Position numbers and translations under genes: made by a program | Shown here: piece by piece, positions 9,490 through 19,617 of the stretch | Numbering within the stretch: position 1 is the stretch's first letter | Layout: each line of letters opens with the position of its first letter | Notes under the pieces: model-generated | Told to the model about the DNA's origin: nothing | The model's input: only the letters and a program-made list of their open reading frames with translations | Database searches by the model: none | Assembly (NCBI RefSeq): GCF_002266425.1 | Contig: NZ_NPMN01000018.1 | Span: 1 to 64,000 of the forward strand | Source: Tissierella sp. P1 | Lineage (GTDB): Bacteria; Bacillota; Clostridia; Tissierellales; Tissierellaceae | Length of the DNA stretch: 64,000 bases | Reading direction: 5' to 3'

Positions 9490-10764
9490 ATGCTTTCAAC
9501 CTTAAGGAATGCCTGGAGAATACCTGAGATTAGAAAGAAAATTATATTCACATTATTAATGCTACTAGTTTTTAGATTAGGTTCTAGTATACCAGTGCCG
9601 TATATGAATAAGGACATAATCGGAAGTATATTCCAACAATCTCAAGGTGGAATATTACAATTTCTTGATTTAATGGGTGGTGGAACCTTAAGTAATTTTA
9701 GCATATTTGCTACGAATATTTATCCATATATTACAGCGTCAATTGTAATTCAACTTCTTACTATAGCAATCCCTAGATTAGAGGAATTAGCTAAAGAAGG
9801 AGAAGAAGGTAAAAAGAAAATAACAAAGTATACTAGATATACAGCTATAGGATTAGCATTAATTCAAGCAATAGGATATACTTTCGGATTATTTAGCACG
9901 GCATTACAAACTACTAATTCTTTACAAAATATAATAGTTATAATTACTATGGTAGCTGGTACTGCATTTTTAATGTGGATAGGAGATATGATAACTGAAA
10001 AGGGTATTGGAAATGGAATATCCCTTATAATATTTATAGGTATTATATCTAGATTACCTAAAGATTTAATGAATACATTTAACCTAGTAAGAATAGGTGA
10101 ATTAAGTATAATTAAAACACTTATTTTTGGTGTAGTATTTTTAGTTATCATTGCTTTTGTAGTTGCTTTACAAGAAGGAGAAAGAAGAATTCCAGTTCAA
10201 TATGCTAAGAGAGTAGTTGGAAGAAAGATGTATGGTGGTCAATCCACGCATATACCTGTAAAGGTGTCAATGGCTGGAGTAATGCCAGTAATATTTGCAT
10301 CATCTTTACTTGCGTTTCCACAGACAATAGCATTATTTACTAAGGGTGCTCCTTCAACATGGATAACTAAATGGTTAACACCACAAGGAAATATTGGTAT
10401 TTGGATATATTCAATATTAAATATTGCGTTGATTATGTTCTTTACGTATTTTTATACAGCTATTCAATTTAATACTGTGGAATATGCAAAGAATTTACAA
10501 CAAAACGGAGGTTTTATTCCAGGAATAAGACCGGGAAGACCAACATCAGAGCATTTAAACAAAGTTGTAACTAGAATTACTTTTGTTGGTGGATTAGCTT
10601 TAGCAGTTTTAGCATCTTTACCAATTATTTTATCTAAGATATTTGGTATGAATGTTAATTTTGGTGGAACGAGTATAATAATAGTAGTAGGTGTTGCATT
10701 AGAGACTGTTAAACAAATAGAAGCACAAATGCTAATGAGACACTATAAAGGATTTTTAAACTAA
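9490..10764 (+). CDS. secY: Protein translocase subunit SecY
   Basis: SecY is the channel of the Sec translocon in the cytoplasmic membrane. The 424-residue product has ten predicted membrane segments. It shows the typical start MLSTLRNAWRIPEIRKKI, the plug and TM2 region, and the cytoplasmic C5 loop with GRPTSEHLNKV. It is the membrane gene usually embedded in the spc segment, directly after rplO. Confidence 0.97.
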   Translation: MLSTLRNAWRIPEIRKKIIFTLLMLLVFRLGSSIPVPYMNKDIIGSIFQQSQGGILQFLDLMGGGTLSNFSIFATNIYPYITASIVIQLLTIAIPRLEELAKEGEEGKKKITKYTRYTAIGLALIQAIGYTFGLFSTALQTTNSLQNIIVIITMVAGTAFLMWIGDMITEKGIGNGISLIIFIGIISRLPKDLMNTFNLVRIGELSIIKTLIFGVVFLVIIAFVVALQEGERRIPVQYAKRVVGRKMYGGQSTHIPVKVSMAGVMPVIFASSLLAFPQTIALFTKGAPSTWITKWLTPQGNIGIWIYSILNIALIMFFTYFYTAIQFNTVEYAKNLQQNGGFIPGIRPGRPTSEHLNKVVTRITFVGGLALAVLASLPIILSKIFGMNVNFGGTSIIIVVGVALETVKQIEAQMLMRHYKGFLN

Positions 10765-10783
10765 ACTATAGGAGATGATTATT

Positions 10784-11431
10784 GTGAGACTAATCTTATT
10801 AGGACCACCTGGTGTAGGTAAAGGTACTCAAGCATCAGCTATAGTTAAAGAATATAATATACCACATATTTCAACAGGAGATATATTCAGGTCGAACATT
10901 AAAGAAGGAACTGAATTAGGCAAAAAGGCCAAAGAATATATGGATAAAGGCCTTTTAGTACCTGATGAACTTGTGGTTTCAATTGTACAAGATAGATTGA
11001 CTAAAGAAGATTGCGTCCAAGGCTTTCTTTTAGATGGATTTCCAAGAACTATAAATCAAGCAGAAGCTTTAGACAAGGAACTTACAAAAATGGGTATAAA
11101 ACTTGATAAAGTTGTTAATATTGATGCAGACAAGGAAATTTTAATTGAAAGGGCTATTGGTAGAAGAATTTGCAAAACATGTGGTTCCTCTTATCATATA
11201 AAATTTAACCCACCTAAGGTTGAAAATCTATGTGATATAGATAACGGAGAATTATTTCAAAGAGATGATGATATTGAGGAAACAGTAGCTACTAGAATAG
11301 AAGTGTATCTTAATCAGACACAACCATTAATTGATTATTATAAAGAAAAAGGGATAATACTCAATGTAGATGGAACTAGACCAATAGACGAAGTCTTTGA
11401 AACTATAGTAAAAGCTTTAGGAGACAAATAA
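10784..11431 (+). CDS. adk: Adenylate kinase
   Basis: The enzyme catalyses AMP + ATP to 2 ADP in the cytoplasm. The GTG start at 10784 follows TAGGAG; an ATG at 10775 overlaps that site and is unlikely. The P-loop [10 protein letters not shown] is at residues 7-16 and the lid DGFPRT motif near residue 85. A CxxC...CxxD zinc site sits in the LID domain (about residues 127-150), as in Gram-positive enzymes. The 215-residue length is normal. map, often next in this operon, is missing. Confidence 0.96.
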   Translation: MRLILLGPPGVGKGTQASAIVKEYNIPHISTGDIFRSNIKEGTELGKKAKEYMDKGLLVPDELVVSIVQDRLTKEDCVQGFLLDGFPRTINQAEALDKELTKMGIKLDKVVNIDADKEILIERAIGRRICKTCGSSYHIKFNPPKVENLCDIDNGELFQRDDDIEETVATRIEVYLNQTQPLIDYYKEKGIILNVDGTRPIDEVFETIVKALGDK

Positions 11432-11434
11432 TGA

Positions 11435-11455
11435 GAAAGGCATTGCCTTTCTCCA
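11435..11455 (+). other. Perfect hairpin between adk and the KOW gene
   Basis: GAGAAAGGCA and TGCCTTTCTC form a near-perfect stem just after adk. No T-run follows, so it looks more like an RNA processing or stability element than a terminator. It lies where map is commonly found. Confidence 0.45.
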
Positions 11456-11501
11456 AAGGAACCAGCGGTTTAATAAGCTATTATAAAGAGGTGAATTTAT
11501 A

Positions 11502-11783
11502 ATGGATTTAATTGACGACATAGCCGTCGGTCAGGTGGTTAAGTCGAGAGCTGGAAGGGATAAAGGAAAAGTTTTTTTAGTATTAGATATCATAGATAAT
11601 CAGAGTGTACTGATTGTAGATGGATCTTTAAGAAAACTTGATAATCCAAAACAGAAAAAGTTGAAACATTTGATTGTTTATAATACAGTTTTACCTGAAC
11701 TAAGGTACAAACTGGATAATAAGATCAAAATAAACAATGCGTATATTAGAAAATTATTAGAACCTTTCAATAAGAGTTTCTAA
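11502..11783 (+). CDS. KOW-domain RNA-binding protein
   Basis: This small basic protein of 93 residues has an N-terminal KOW motif (VGQVVKSRAGRDKGKVFLV, about residues 9-27). Such genes sit between adk/map and infA in many Clostridia and Bacilli. They resemble ribosomal L14e/L24-type RNA-binding modules and may act in ribosome function, but the exact role is not established. The ribosome binding site is AGAGGTG. The rest of the sequence is lysine-rich and has no other recognisable domain. Confidence 0.8.
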   Translation: MDLIDDIAVGQVVKSRAGRDKGKVFLVLDIIDNQSVLIVDGSLRKLDNPKQKKLKHLIVYNTVLPELRYKLDNKIKINNAYIRKLLEPFNKSF

Positions 11784-11813
11784 ATTTGTTTGAACAGGAG
11801 GTTCGAAAACCTA

Positions 11814-12032
11814 ATGTCTAAATCTGATGTTATTGAAGTTGAAGGTATGGTAGTAGATGCTTTACCTAATGCTATTTTTAAAGTAAAACTAGAAAATGGT
11901 CATGAAATATTAGCCCATATTTCTGGAAAATTGAGAATGAATTATATAAGGATACTTCCTGGAGATAAGGTAACAGTTGAACTGTCACCCTATGATTTGA
12001 CTAGAGGCAGAATAACCTGGCGAAACAAGTAG
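11814..12032 (+). CDS. infA: Translation initiation factor IF-1
   Basis: IF-1 is an S1-like OB-fold protein that blocks the 30S A site during initiation. I chose the ATG at 11814, 13 bases after an AGGAGG site, giving the standard 72 residues beginning [11 protein letters not shown]. An upstream in-frame start at 11790 would precede the ribosome binding site. The [19 protein letters not shown] core is diagnostic. Confidence 0.96.
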   Translation: MSKSDVIEVEGMVVDALPNAIFKVKLENGHEILAHISGKLRMNYIRILPGDKVTVELSPYDLTRGRITWRNK

Positions 12033-12048
12033 CATAGGAGGGATTTAA

Positions 12049-12162
12049 ATGAAAGTAAGACCATCAGTTAAGAAGATATGTGAAAAATGCAAAATAATCA
12101 AAAGACACGGCAAAGTCATGGTTATTTGTGAAAATCCAAGACATAAACAAAAACAAGGTTAA
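12049..12162 (+). CDS. rpmJ: 50S ribosomal protein L36, zinc-binding type
   Basis: This 37-residue protein starts [15 protein letters not shown] and has the CxxC...C...H zinc ligands of the C+ form. The ATG follows TAGGAGGG. It sits between infA and rpsM, the usual place at the start of the alpha segment. Confidence 0.96.
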   Translation: MKVRPSVKKICEKCKIIKRHGKVMVICENPRHKQKQG

Positions 12163-12217
12163 TTATATAACGCGGCTGCTTTTGTGAATGTATTTATTTT
12201 AGGAGGTGTAAACATTA

Positions 12218-12580
12218 ATGGCAAGAATAGCAGGTGTTGACTTACCAAGAGATAAGAGAGTTGAAGTTGGTTTAACATATATATTTGGTATTGGTAGACC
12301 AAGAGCAAATGAAATATTAACAAAAGCTGGTGTTAATCCAAACACTAGAGTAAAGGACCTAACAGAATCTGAAGTAGCAAGCCTTAGAGCTGTTATAGAT
12401 GGTTATCATGTAGAAGGTGATCTTCGAAGAGAGATAGCTTTAAACATAAAGAGACTTAGAGAAATCAACTGTTATAGAGGAATTAGACATAGAAGAGGTC
12501 TTCCAGTGAGAGGTCAAAGAACTAAGACCAATGCTAGAACAAGAAAAGGTCCAAAGAGATTGGTATCTAAGAAGAAGTAG
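12218..12580 (+). CDS. rpsM: 30S ribosomal protein S13
   Basis: S13 sits in the 30S head and contacts P-site tRNA and L5. The 120-residue product starts [20 protein letters not shown], and its C-terminal basic tail has [19 protein letters not shown]. An AGGAGGTG site lies upstream of the ATG. Confidence 0.97.
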   Translation: MARIAGVDLPRDKRVEVGLTYIFGIGRPRANEILTKAGVNPNTRVKDLTESEVASLRAVIDGYHVEGDLRREIALNIKRLREINCYRGIRHRRGLPVRGQRTKTNARTRKGPKRLVSKKK

Positions 12581-12598
12581 GTAAAGGAGGGAAATTAA

Positions 12599-12997
12599 GT
12601 GGCAGCTAAAAAAGGCAAAGTAACTCGTGTTAGAAGAAGAGAACGTAAGAATATAGAGAGAGGTCAAGCACATATCTCATCAACATTCAACAATACTATG
12701 GTTACCCTAACAGATTTACAAGGTAATGTATTGTCATGGGCTAGTGCAGGACAATTAGGTTTTAGAGGTTCAAGAAAATCTACTCCTTTCGCAGCACAAC
12801 AAGCAGCTGAAGAAGCAGCTAAAAAAGCTATGGAACATGGATTAAAGAGTGTAGAAGTATACGTTAAGGGACCTGGTTCAGGAAGAGAAGCCGCAATTAG
12901 GTCATTACAAGCAACAGGATTAGAAGTAAATATGATTAAGGATGTTACTCCTATTCCTCATAATGGATGTAGACCACCAAAACGTAGAAGAGTTTAA
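12599..12997 (+). CDS. rpsK: 30S ribosomal protein S11
   Basis: S11 is a platform protein near the mRNA exit. The GTG start follows AAAGGAGGG. The 132-residue protein has the [16 protein letters not shown] segment and ends with [18 protein letters not shown], the universal S11 tail. Confidence 0.97.
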   Translation: MAAKKGKVTRVRRRERKNIERGQAHISSTFNNTMVTLTDLQGNVLSWASAGQLGFRGSRKSTPFAAQQAAEEAAKKAMEHGLKSVEVYVKGPGSGREAAIRSLQATGLEVNMIKDVTPIPHNGCRPPKRRRV

Positions 12998-13012
12998 TAG
13001 GAGGTGTAATAG

Positions 13013-13637
13013 ATGGCAAGATATACAGGTCCAGTTTGCAGACTATGTCGTAGAGAAGGTATGAAACTATTTCTTAAGGGAGATAGATGCTATACAGATC
13101 AATGCGCGATAGTTAAAAGAAATTATGCACCAGGACAACACGGACAATCAAGAAAAAAGGTAAACAGAGTATGGAATGCAGCTTAGAGAGAAACAAAAAG
13201 TTCGTAGATTCTATGGAATTTCTGAATCTCAAATGGTTAAATATTTCATTATGGCAGATAAAATGAGAGGAATAACAGGTGAAAACCTACTTAAAATACT
13301 TGAATTAAGATTAGACAATGTAGTATACAGAATGGGCTTTGCATCATCAAGGGCAGAAGCTAGACAATTAGTTACACATGGTCATTTCTTAGTTAATGGT
13401 TCAAAAGTAGATATACCATCTGTAATTCTTTCTGTTGGAGATATTGTTGAAATTAAAGAAAGAACTAGAGGTAGTGAAAAGATTAAAGATTTAGCAGCAA
13501 ATCATAATGGCAACACTGTTAAATGGATAAGTGTGGATATTGATCAGTTAAAGGGTAGCATAGTAGCTGAGCCAACTAGAGAAGATATAGATATACCAGT
13601 AGAAGAACACTTAATCGTTGAGTTATATTCTAAATAA
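13013..13637 (+). CDS. rpsD: 30S ribosomal protein S4, frameshifted in this sequence
   Basis: S4 nucleates 30S assembly and, in Firmicutes, represses its own operon. The ATG at 13013 follows AGGAGGTG. Four cysteines in the first 31 residues (CRLC and CYTDQC) are of the zinc-binding type. After RKKVN a single extra A at about 13166 shifts the frame to an early stop. The S4 continuation, beginning [17 protein letters not shown], runs in another frame to 13637. Removing one base gives a normal 207-residue S4, so an indel error is likely. Confidence 0.9.
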
Positions 13638-13705
13638 TAGCATTCATAACAAAATCAGTTGCCCTCGTACTTTAACAAACCAAATTTTAAGGAGGGTTAA
13701 TGTTA

Positions 13706-14653
13706 ATGATAGAAATTGAAAAGCCAAGAATTGAAATTCTAGAGTTGAGCGATGATGAGAGTTATGGAAAATTTATGGTAGAGCCTCTTGAGAGGGGATA
13801 CGGTACAACCTTGGGGAATTCATTAAGAAGAGTACTGTTATCTTCATTACCAGGTGCAGCAGTCTCTTCAATAAAAATTCAGGGAGTGTTACATGAATTT
13901 TCAACTATACCAGGTGTACTAGAAGATGTACCAGAAATAATATTAAATATAAAAGGTCTTGCTGCAAGAATATATACTGATGAACCTGTAACCTTAAGAA
14001 TTGAGGCACAAGGTTCTCAGATTGTAACAGCAGGAGATATTATTACAGGTCCAGATGTGGAAATCATCAATAAGGATCATCACATTGCTACCGTAAATGA
14101 AGATGGTAATCTATACATGGAACTTGAACTAGTAAAGGGTAGAGGTTATGTAGTAGCCGAGAGAAATAAGAAGGAAGGTCAGCCAGTGGGTGTTATACCT
14201 GTTGATTCTGCATTTACTCCGGTGAAAAAGGTCAACTTTGCAGTAGAAAATACAAGAGTAGGTCAGATTACTGACTATGATAGATTGATTCTAGAAGTAT
14301 GGACAAATGGAACAATGAATCCTGATGAGGCTACGTCTTTAGGAGCAAAAATACTTACAGAACACTTAAATCTTTTTATCGGGCTAACTGAACATGTTAG
14401 TGAAGTAGAAATAATGGTAGAAAAAGAAGAGGACAAGAAAGAAAAAGTTCTTGAAATGACTGTTGAAGAGTTAGATCTTTCAGTACGTAGCTATAACTGC
14501 TTAAAGAGGGCAGCTATAAATACAGTAGAAGAGTTGACTCAAAAAACTGAGGAAGATATGATGAAAGTAAGAAATCTTGGTAAGAAATCCCTTGAGGAAG
14601 TACAAAGAAAACTTGCTGAATTAGGATTAGGTCTAAAGAAATCTGATGAGTAA
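13706..14653 (+). CDS. rpoA: DNA-directed RNA polymerase subunit alpha
   Basis: The alpha subunit dimerises to start RNA polymerase assembly and contacts UP elements and activators. The start at 13706 has AAGGAGGG at good spacing; the ATG at 13700 is too close to it. The N-terminal domain carries [20 protein letters not shown]. The C-terminal domain has the helix-hairpin-helix region [15 protein letters not shown]. The 315-residue length is normal. Confidence 0.97.
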   Translation: MIEIEKPRIEILELSDDESYGKFMVEPLERGYGTTLGNSLRRVLLSSLPGAAVSSIKIQGVLHEFSTIPGVLEDVPEIILNIKGLAARIYTDEPVTLRIEAQGSQIVTAGDIITGPDVEIINKDHHIATVNEDGNLYMELELVKGRGYVVAERNKKEGQPVGVIPVDSAFTPVKKVNFAVENTRVGQITDYDRLILEVWTNGTMNPDEATSLGAKILTEHLNLFIGLTEHVSEVEIMVEKEEDKKEKVLEMTVEELDLSVRSYNCLKRAAINTVEELTQKTEEDMMKVRNLGKKSLEEVQRKLAELGLGLKKSDE

Positions 14654-14676
14654 CAAGGCATGAAGGAGGGATAAAT

Positions 14677-15018
14677 GTGACAACGTTAAGAAAACTTGGT
14701 CGCCCTACAGATCAAAGAAAAGCAATGCTTAGGAACCTAGTAACATCCTTGTTGAGAACCGGAAAAATAGAAACAACAGTTACTAGAGCTAAGGAAACTA
14801 AAAGAATGGCAGATAAAATGATAACCTTAGCAAAAAGAGGAGACTTACACGCTAGACGTCAAGTTTTAGCTTATGTATATGATGAAGATGTAGTAAAAAG
14901 GCTATTTGATGAAATAGGACCAAAGTATCAAGAGAGAAACGGTGGCTACACAAGAGTATTAAAAGTTGGACCTCGTCGTGGAGATGGGGCAGAAATGGCT
15001 ATATTAGAATTAGTATAA
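14677..15018 (+). CDS. rplQ: 50S ribosomal protein L17
   Basis: L17 surrounds the tunnel exit of the 50S subunit. The GTG start follows TGAAGGAGGG. The 113-residue protein has the typical [17 protein letters not shown] start and the [20 protein letters not shown] end. It closes the alpha segment. Confidence 0.97.
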   Translation: MTTLRKLGRPTDQRKAMLRNLVTSLLRTGKIETTVTRAKETKRMADKMITLAKRGDLHARRQVLAYVYDEDVVKRLFDEIGPKYQERNGGYTRVLKVGPRRGDGAEMAILELV

Positions 15019-15024
15019 AGGGTA

Positions 15025-15080
15025 GGGGATTAAGTTTAAGCTTAGTCCCTTTCGTTATATTTGCTTTAGAAAATATAACG
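15025..15080 (+). terminator. Tandem hairpins ending the alpha operon
   Basis: GGGATTAAG pairs with CTTAGTCCC (one G-U pair) followed by TTTCGTT. A second perfect stem, CGTTATATTT/AAATATAACG, lies at 15053-15080. Together they most likely form the rplQ terminator. Confidence 0.65.
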
Positions 15081-15083
15081 ATG

Positions 15084-15325
15084 CACAATTCACAGTTCAC
15101 AGTTCACAATTCACAATTCACAATTGAAAGATAAAGTTGGAAAACTGAATTTTTTAGGATAAGGCTTTTATTGCTAGGAATAGAGTTTGCCATTAATCAT
15201 TAAATTGTGAATTGTAGATTGAATAAAGGGTATCATTATGTTATATTATACTAGGATTAAATTAATCAAAGTAGTTATGAGTTATTTAAAATTGTGAACT
15301 GTGCATTGTGCATTGTGAATTGAAT
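15084..15325. repeat. CACAATT-heptamer element between rplQ and ecfA1
   Basis: Six perfect-phase 7-bp units (CACAATT or CACAGTT) occupy 15084-15125. A related array in inverted orientation lies at 15291-15322 (TTGTGAA, CTGTGCA, TTGTGCA units), and a shorter one at 15202-15222. The two outer arrays could pair as terminal inverted repeats around a 165-bp AT-rich core with no ORF. It resembles small non-coding intergenic elements of clostridial genomes. The promoter of ecfA1 may lie inside it, but I see none clearly. Confidence 0.7.
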
Positions 15326-15339
15326 AGAGGGATGATACG

Positions 15340-16161
15340 ATGATAAAGATAGAAGATGTTACCTATGAATATAAATCATTAATAGACGATAGTATTCAAC
15401 AGGCTGTAAAAAACTTGAGCATAGAAGTCAAAAATGGAGAATTTTTAGTAATTCTAGGTCACAATGGATCTGGTAAATCTACCTTAGCTAAACTTATGAA
15501 CGGTCTTATAATGCCTACACGAGGAGATATTTTTGTAATGGATATGAATACCAAGGATGCAGAAAAGATATGGGATATAAGAGCAAAGGCGGGTATGGTA
15601 TTTCAAAATCCAGATAATCAAATAGTAGCTACAATAGTAGAAGAAGATGTTGCTTTTGGACCAGAGAATTTAGGAATACCTCCATTAGAAATAAGAACTA
15701 GGGTAGATGAAGCTTTAGAAGTAGTAGAAATGACAGAATATAAAAAACATGCCCCGCATCTTTTATCAGGAGGACAAAAACAAAGAGTAGCCATTGCAGG
15801 AATATTAGCTATGAAACCGGACTGCATCATATTAGATGAACCAACTGCAATGTTAGATCCCATAGGCAGAATAGAAGTAATGAATACAATAAAGAAATTA
15901 AATAAGGTTGAGAATAAAACAATAATATTAATTACTCACTACATGGATGAGGCTGTAGAAGCTGATAGGATACTTGTAATGGAACAAGGTGAAATCGTTA
16001 TGGAAGGGACACCTAAGGAGGTATTTAAGCAAGTAGACAAGGTTAAAGAACTAGGATTAGATGTACCACAAGTAACTGAATTGGTATATGAATTAAGAAA
16101 AGAAGGATTAGATTTGAAAGAAGATATACTATCTATAGAAGAATTGGTGGAATTGCTATGA
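15340..16161 (+). CDS. ecfA1: Energy-coupling factor transporter ATPase EcfA1
   Basis: This is one of two ATPases that power ECF vitamin and metal uptake with interchangeable substrate-binding S components. The 273-residue protein has Walker [10 protein letters not shown] (about residues 39-47), signature [13 protein letters not shown], Walker [13 protein letters not shown] and the H-loop in ITHYMDEA. It overlaps ecfA2 by 4 bases (ATGA), so the pair is translationally coupled. No S component is encoded here, which fits a shared group II ECF module. Confidence 0.93.
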   Translation: MIKIEDVTYEYKSLIDDSIQQAVKNLSIEVKNGEFLVILGHNGSGKSTLAKLMNGLIMPTRGDIFVMDMNTKDAEKIWDIRAKAGMVFQNPDNQIVATIVEEDVAFGPENLGIPPLEIRTRVDEALEVVEMTEYKKHAPHLLSGGQKQRVAIAGILAMKPDCIILDEPTAMLDPIGRIEVMNTIKKLNKVENKTIILITHYMDEAVEADRILVMEQGEIVMEGTPKEVFKQVDKVKELGLDVPQVTELVYELRKEGLDLKEDILSIEELVELL

Positions 16162-17021
16162 TAATGAAAATAAATAATTTAAATTATATATATAATGCCA
16201 ATACTCCATTTGAAAAAAAAGCCCTTGATAACATAAATTTAGAGATAAATGAAGGAGAATTTATAGGACTAATAGGTCATACAGGTTCTGGAAAATCTAC
16301 ATTAGTGCAGCATCTAAATGGATTAATGAAGCCAACTTCAGGAGATATAATAATAGATGGAGTAAATATAACAACAAAAGACGCAAATTTAAAAGAAATT
16401 AGACAAAAAGTGGGTCTTGTATTTCAATATCCAGAACATCAGTTATTCGAAGAAACTATCTATAAAGATATTGCCTTTGGTCCTAGAAATTTAGGACTTA
16501 ATGAAGAAGAAATCCATAATAGGGTAAAAGAATCTATGGAATTAGTAGGACTGAATTTTGAGGAATTGAAAGACAGATCTCCATTTGAATTAAGCGGTGG
16601 ACAGAAGAGAAGAGTAGCTATAGCTGGAGTAATAGCTATGAAGCCTAAAATACTAGTATTAGACGAACCAACAGCGGGACTTGACCCAAGTGGTAGAGAT
16701 GAAATATTGGGGGAAATCCAGAAACTTTATGAGCAAGAGGGTATTACTATAATACTAGTGTCCCATAGTATGGAAGATGTGGCAAAGTTGGTGGATAGAA
16801 TTCTTGTAATGCATAGAGGTAAATTAGAAATGGATGGTAAAACTAGAGAAATTTTTAGAAGAGCTGATGAATTAGAAAGTATAGGCTTAGGAGTTCCACA
16901 AATAACAAAGTTTATGAAGGTATTCAGAGAAAAGGGAAATGATGTTAAAGATGATGTATTAACAGTAAATGAAGCTAAAGAAGAAATACTAAAGTTTTTA
17001 AGGAGAAAGAAAGATGCTTAA
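16158..17021 (+). CDS. ecfA2: Energy-coupling factor transporter ATPase EcfA2
   Basis: This is the second ATPase of the ECF module. The 287-residue protein has Walker [11 protein letters not shown]-loop [13 protein letters not shown], signature [13 protein letters not shown] and Walker [13 protein letters not shown]. It shares ancestry with ecfA1 but carries the GLDPSGRDE region typical of EcfA2. Its end overlaps ecfT by 8 bases. Confidence 0.93.
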   Translation: MIMKINNLNYIYNANTPFEKKALDNINLEINEGEFIGLIGHTGSGKSTLVQHLNGLMKPTSGDIIIDGVNITTKDANLKEIRQKVGLVFQYPEHQLFEETIYKDIAFGPRNLGLNEEEIHNRVKESMELVGLNFEELKDRSPFELSGGQKRRVAIAGVIAMKPKILVLDEPTAGLDPSGRDEILGEIQKLYEQEGITIILVSHSMEDVAKLVDRILVMHRGKLEMDGKTREIFRRADELESIGLGVPQITKFMKVFREKGNDVKDDVLTVNEAKEEILKFLRRKKDA

Positions 17022-17811
17022 GGATATAACCATAGGTCAATATTTTCCTGGGGATACTATAATTCATAGACTAGATCCAAGAATAAAGATAATTATAATT
17101 TCATTGTTTATAGCATCATTATTTTTCATTAATAGTTTTATTCCATACGCATTTATACTAGGTTTTATCCTTATGGTAGTTAGGATATCAAAAGTACCTC
17201 TAAAATTTATTTTAAAAGGAATTAAACCACTTTTATTCATTATACTAATAACTTTTACAATAAATATTTTCATGACTAAAGGAGAAGTATTATTTGAAAT
17301 AGGGCCTTTGGCTGTAACTAAAGAAGGATTATATTTAGCTGTTTTTATGGCACTAAGACTAATCTTCTTGATTACAGGAACTTCACTTCTTACACTTACT
17401 ACATCGCCTATAGCTCTGACTGATGGGATAGAAAAATTACTATCTCCATTTAAAAAAATTGGACTACCAGCCCATGAATTAGCTATGATGATGACTATAG
17501 CTCTGAGGTTTATTCCTACTCTGCTAGAAGAAACAGATAAGATAATGAAGGCTCAGATGGCTAGGGGAGCTGATTTTGAATCAGGAAATATACTAAGCAG
17601 AGCAAAAAATCTAGTACCCTTATTAGTACCATTGTTTATAAATGCATTTAGAAGAGCTGATGAATTGGCTACTGCAATGGAAGCGAGATGTTATAGAGGC
17701 GGAGATAACAGAACTAGATTGAATGAATTAAAGCTAAAGAGAATAGATATACTAGCACTAATATCTATGACTATATTTTTTGGGTTTATTATAAGCACTA
17801 GATATATATAG
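17014..17811 (+). CDS. ecfT: Energy-coupling factor transporter transmembrane protein EcfT
   Basis: EcfT is the membrane scaffold linking the two ATPases to substrate-binding S components. The 265-residue product has about five hydrophobic segments. The two cytoplasmic coupling helices carry the arginine motifs MARGADF and EARCYRGG that dock in the ATPase grooves. It follows ecfA2 without a gap. The ecfA1-ecfA2-ecfT-truA order after rplQ is standard in Firmicutes. Confidence 0.93.
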   Translation: MLKDITIGQYFPGDTIIHRLDPRIKIIIISLFIASLFFINSFIPYAFILGFILMVVRISKVPLKFILKGIKPLLFIILITFTINIFMTKGEVLFEIGPLAVTKEGLYLAVFMALRLIFLITGTSLLTLTTSPIALTDGIEKLLSPFKKIGLPAHELAMMMTIALRFIPTLLEETDKIMKAQMARGADFESGNILSRAKNLVPLLVPLFINAFRRADELATAMEARCYRGGDNRTRLNELKLKRIDILALISMTIFFGFIISTRYI

Positions 17812-17819
17812 AGGTAAAT

Positions 17820-18559
17820 ATGAAAAATATTAAACTTACTATTGAATATGAAGGTACAAACTATTCGGGGTGGCAGAAACAAGAAAATGCAATAACAATA
17901 CAAGGGAAAATAGAGGAAGCAATAGAAAAAGCGACTAAAGAAAAAGTAAAACTTATTGGTTCTGGAAGGACAGACGGAAAGGTCCATGCATTAGGACAAG
18001 TTGCAAATTTTCTAACTAAATCAAATATCCCAGGTGAAAAATATAAATATGCTTTAAAGTTTTTGTTACCTGAAGATATTACTATTATAGAATCAGAAGA
18101 GGTAGATTTAAAATTTCATTCAAGATTTGATGCTATAAAAAAAGGTATAAATATATAGTCTATAATGGAGAGCTGCCAAGGGCTATATATAGAAATTTTT
18201 CTTACCATGTACACTACGATATTGATATAGATAAGATGATAGAAGCTTCGAAACATTTAATAGGGACTCATGACTTCGCTACATTTATGGCTGCAAATTC
18301 AGATGTAAATAGTACAATTAGAACAATCTATAATATATCAATAGAAAAAAACAAGGATCTAATAGAATTTAATATAGAGGGAAATAGTTTTTTAAGAAAT
18401 ATGGTAAGGATAATAGTGGGTACATTGCTTTACGTTGGATTTGGAAAGATAAAGAAACAGGATTTACCAAAGATAATTTTAGATAGAAGGAGAGAAGGGG
18501 CAGGACCAACAGCCCCGCCACAAGGATTATTTTTAGAAAAAGTTTTTTATAATCCATAA
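17820..18559 (+). CDS. truA: tRNA pseudouridine(38-40) synthase TruA, frameshifted in this sequence
   Basis: TruA converts uridines 38-40 in tRNA anticodon stems. The first part (17820-18158) has [12 protein letters not shown] and the catalytic loop GRTDGKVHA with its aspartate. A poly-A run at about 18131-18138 seems to lack one A; after it the frame continues at once as [18 protein letters not shown] and ends with the TruA motif [16 protein letters not shown]. The corrected length of about 246 residues is normal. A homopolymer sequencing error is the most likely cause. Confidence 0.88.
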
Positions 18560-18664
18560 GAAAATTCTCGCTTGTTCTTTTTAAAAAAGAACTTGACCTA
18601 TATGGGTTTGAAAAAATTATCTATAATATTTTGATAAAAACTTTTTATACTATTAAAAAACGTC

Positions 18665-18693
18665 TTGACATAGATAATTACTTGTATTAGAAT
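18665..18693 (+). promoter_or_regulatory. Strong sigma-A promoter of rplM-rpsI
   Basis: A perfect -35 TTGACA (18665-18670) and a -10 TAGAAT (18688-18693) are separated by exactly 17 bases, about 75 bases upstream of rplM. Confidence 0.85.
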
Positions 18694-18699
18694 ATATTA

Positions 18700-18769
18700 G
18701 AGTGTTTTAAAAAAGCCCCGGAACTTTTTTAACCTTGACTACTCAACGTTGGTATAAGGAGGGAAAATG
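18700..18769 (+). promoter_or_regulatory. Candidate L13-type leader of rplM-rpsI
   Basis: The short leader holds a perfect 9-bp stem, TTAAAAAAG (18707-18715) and CTTTTTTAA (18724-18732), around an 8-base loop. A CAACGTTG palindrome precedes the ribosome binding site. Its place and size fit the L13 leader family of Firmicutes, which is thought to mediate autoregulation. The assignment is by position and structure only. Confidence 0.5.
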
Positions 18770-19198
18770 ATGAAAAGCTTTATGGCTAAAACAAACGAAG
18801 TTGATAGAAAATGGTATGTAATAGATGCAGAAGGCAAAGTGTTAGGAAGATTAGCTACAGAAGTAGCTACAATATTGAGCGGGAAAAACAAGCCAATATA
18901 TACTCCTCATGTAGACACTGGTGATTTTGTTATTATCATAAATGCAGAGAAAATCAAATTAACTGGTAAAAAGTTAGAACAAAAAAGTCATTTCTACCAC
19001 ACTGGATATCCAGGAGGAGGAAGAGAAATATCATATAAGAGAATGATGGCAGAAAAACCAGAAATGGCTATCGAATTAGCAGTAAAAGGAATGCTTCCTA
19101 AAAATAGCTTAGGAAGAAAGATGATTAAGAAGTTAAAAGTTTATAGTGGAGCTGAGCATAATCACGAAGCTCAACAACCTGAAATATACGAATTTTAA
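18770..19198 (+). CDS. rplM: 50S ribosomal protein L13
   Basis: L13 is an early-assembly 50S protein. The second of two adjacent ATG codons (18770) gives better spacing from AAGGAGGG and the usual start [20 protein letters not shown]. The [15 protein letters not shown] segment ([14 protein letters not shown]) and the [11 protein letters not shown] motif are diagnostic. It forms an operon with rpsI 25 bases downstream. Confidence 0.96.
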   Translation: MKSFMAKTNEVDRKWYVIDAEGKVLGRLATEVATILSGKNKPIYTPHVDTGDFVIIINAEKIKLTGKKLEQKSHFYHTGYPGGGREISYKRMMAEKPEMAIELAVKGMLPKNSLGRKMIKKLKVYSGAEHNHEAQQPEIYEF

Positions 19199-19223
19199 TG
19201 CTCACGAGAAAGGAGGACTGTAA

Positions 19224-19616
19224 GTGGCTAATATACAATTTTTTGGAACAGGAAGAAGAAAGACTTCTGTAGCAAGAGTTAGATTAGTACCAGGAAACGG
19301 TAATATTACTATAAATAAAAGAGATATCGGAGAATATTTCGATTATGAAACTTTAAGAGTAATTGCAAGAGAACCACTTGTTATTACTGAAACTATGGAT
19401 AAATATGATGTTTTAGTAAATGTTGAAGGTGGTGGGTTCACAGGTCAAGCTGGTGCAATTAGACATGGTATAGCAAGAGCACTAATAGAATCAGACCAAG
19501 AGTTAAGACCTATACTTAAAAAAGCAGGACATTTAACAAGAGACTCAAGAATGAAAGAGAGAAAGAAATACGGTCTTAAGAAAGCAAGAAGATCACCACA
19601 ATTTAGTAAGAGATAA
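19224..19616 (+). CDS. rpsI: 30S ribosomal protein S9
   Basis: S9 reaches its C-terminal tail to P-site tRNA. The GTG start follows AAAGGAGG. The 130-residue product has [14 protein letters not shown] near the start and the universal [12 protein letters not shown] end. Its last codons and stop contain the 10-bp sequence AAGAGATAAT that recurs at 23944 and 32017, so the 3' end of this gene looks like the integration site of the following island. The coding sequence is kept intact across the junction. Confidence 0.96.
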   Translation: MANIQFFGTGRRKTSVARVRLVPGNGNITINKRDIGEYFDYETLRVIAREPLVITETMDKYDVLVNVEGGGFTGQAGAIRHGIARALIESDQELRPILKKAGHLTRDSRMKERKKYGLKKARRSPQFSKR

Positions 19617-19617
19617 T
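19608..19617 (+). repeat. att-like core repeat, left copy in rpsI
   Basis: AAGAGATAAT spans the last sense codons and the stop of rpsI. Identical cores occur at 23944-23953 and 32017-32026, bounding two tandem units of 4336 and 8073 bp. Confidence 0.6.

Noticed and set aside
13160..13175. Programmed frameshifting in rpsD
   Set aside because: There is no slippery heptamer or downstream structure, and S4 is not known to use frameshifting; an indel error fits better.
15084..15125. Possible CRISPR array
   Set aside because: The unit is only 7 bp and contiguous with no spacers, and no cas genes are present.
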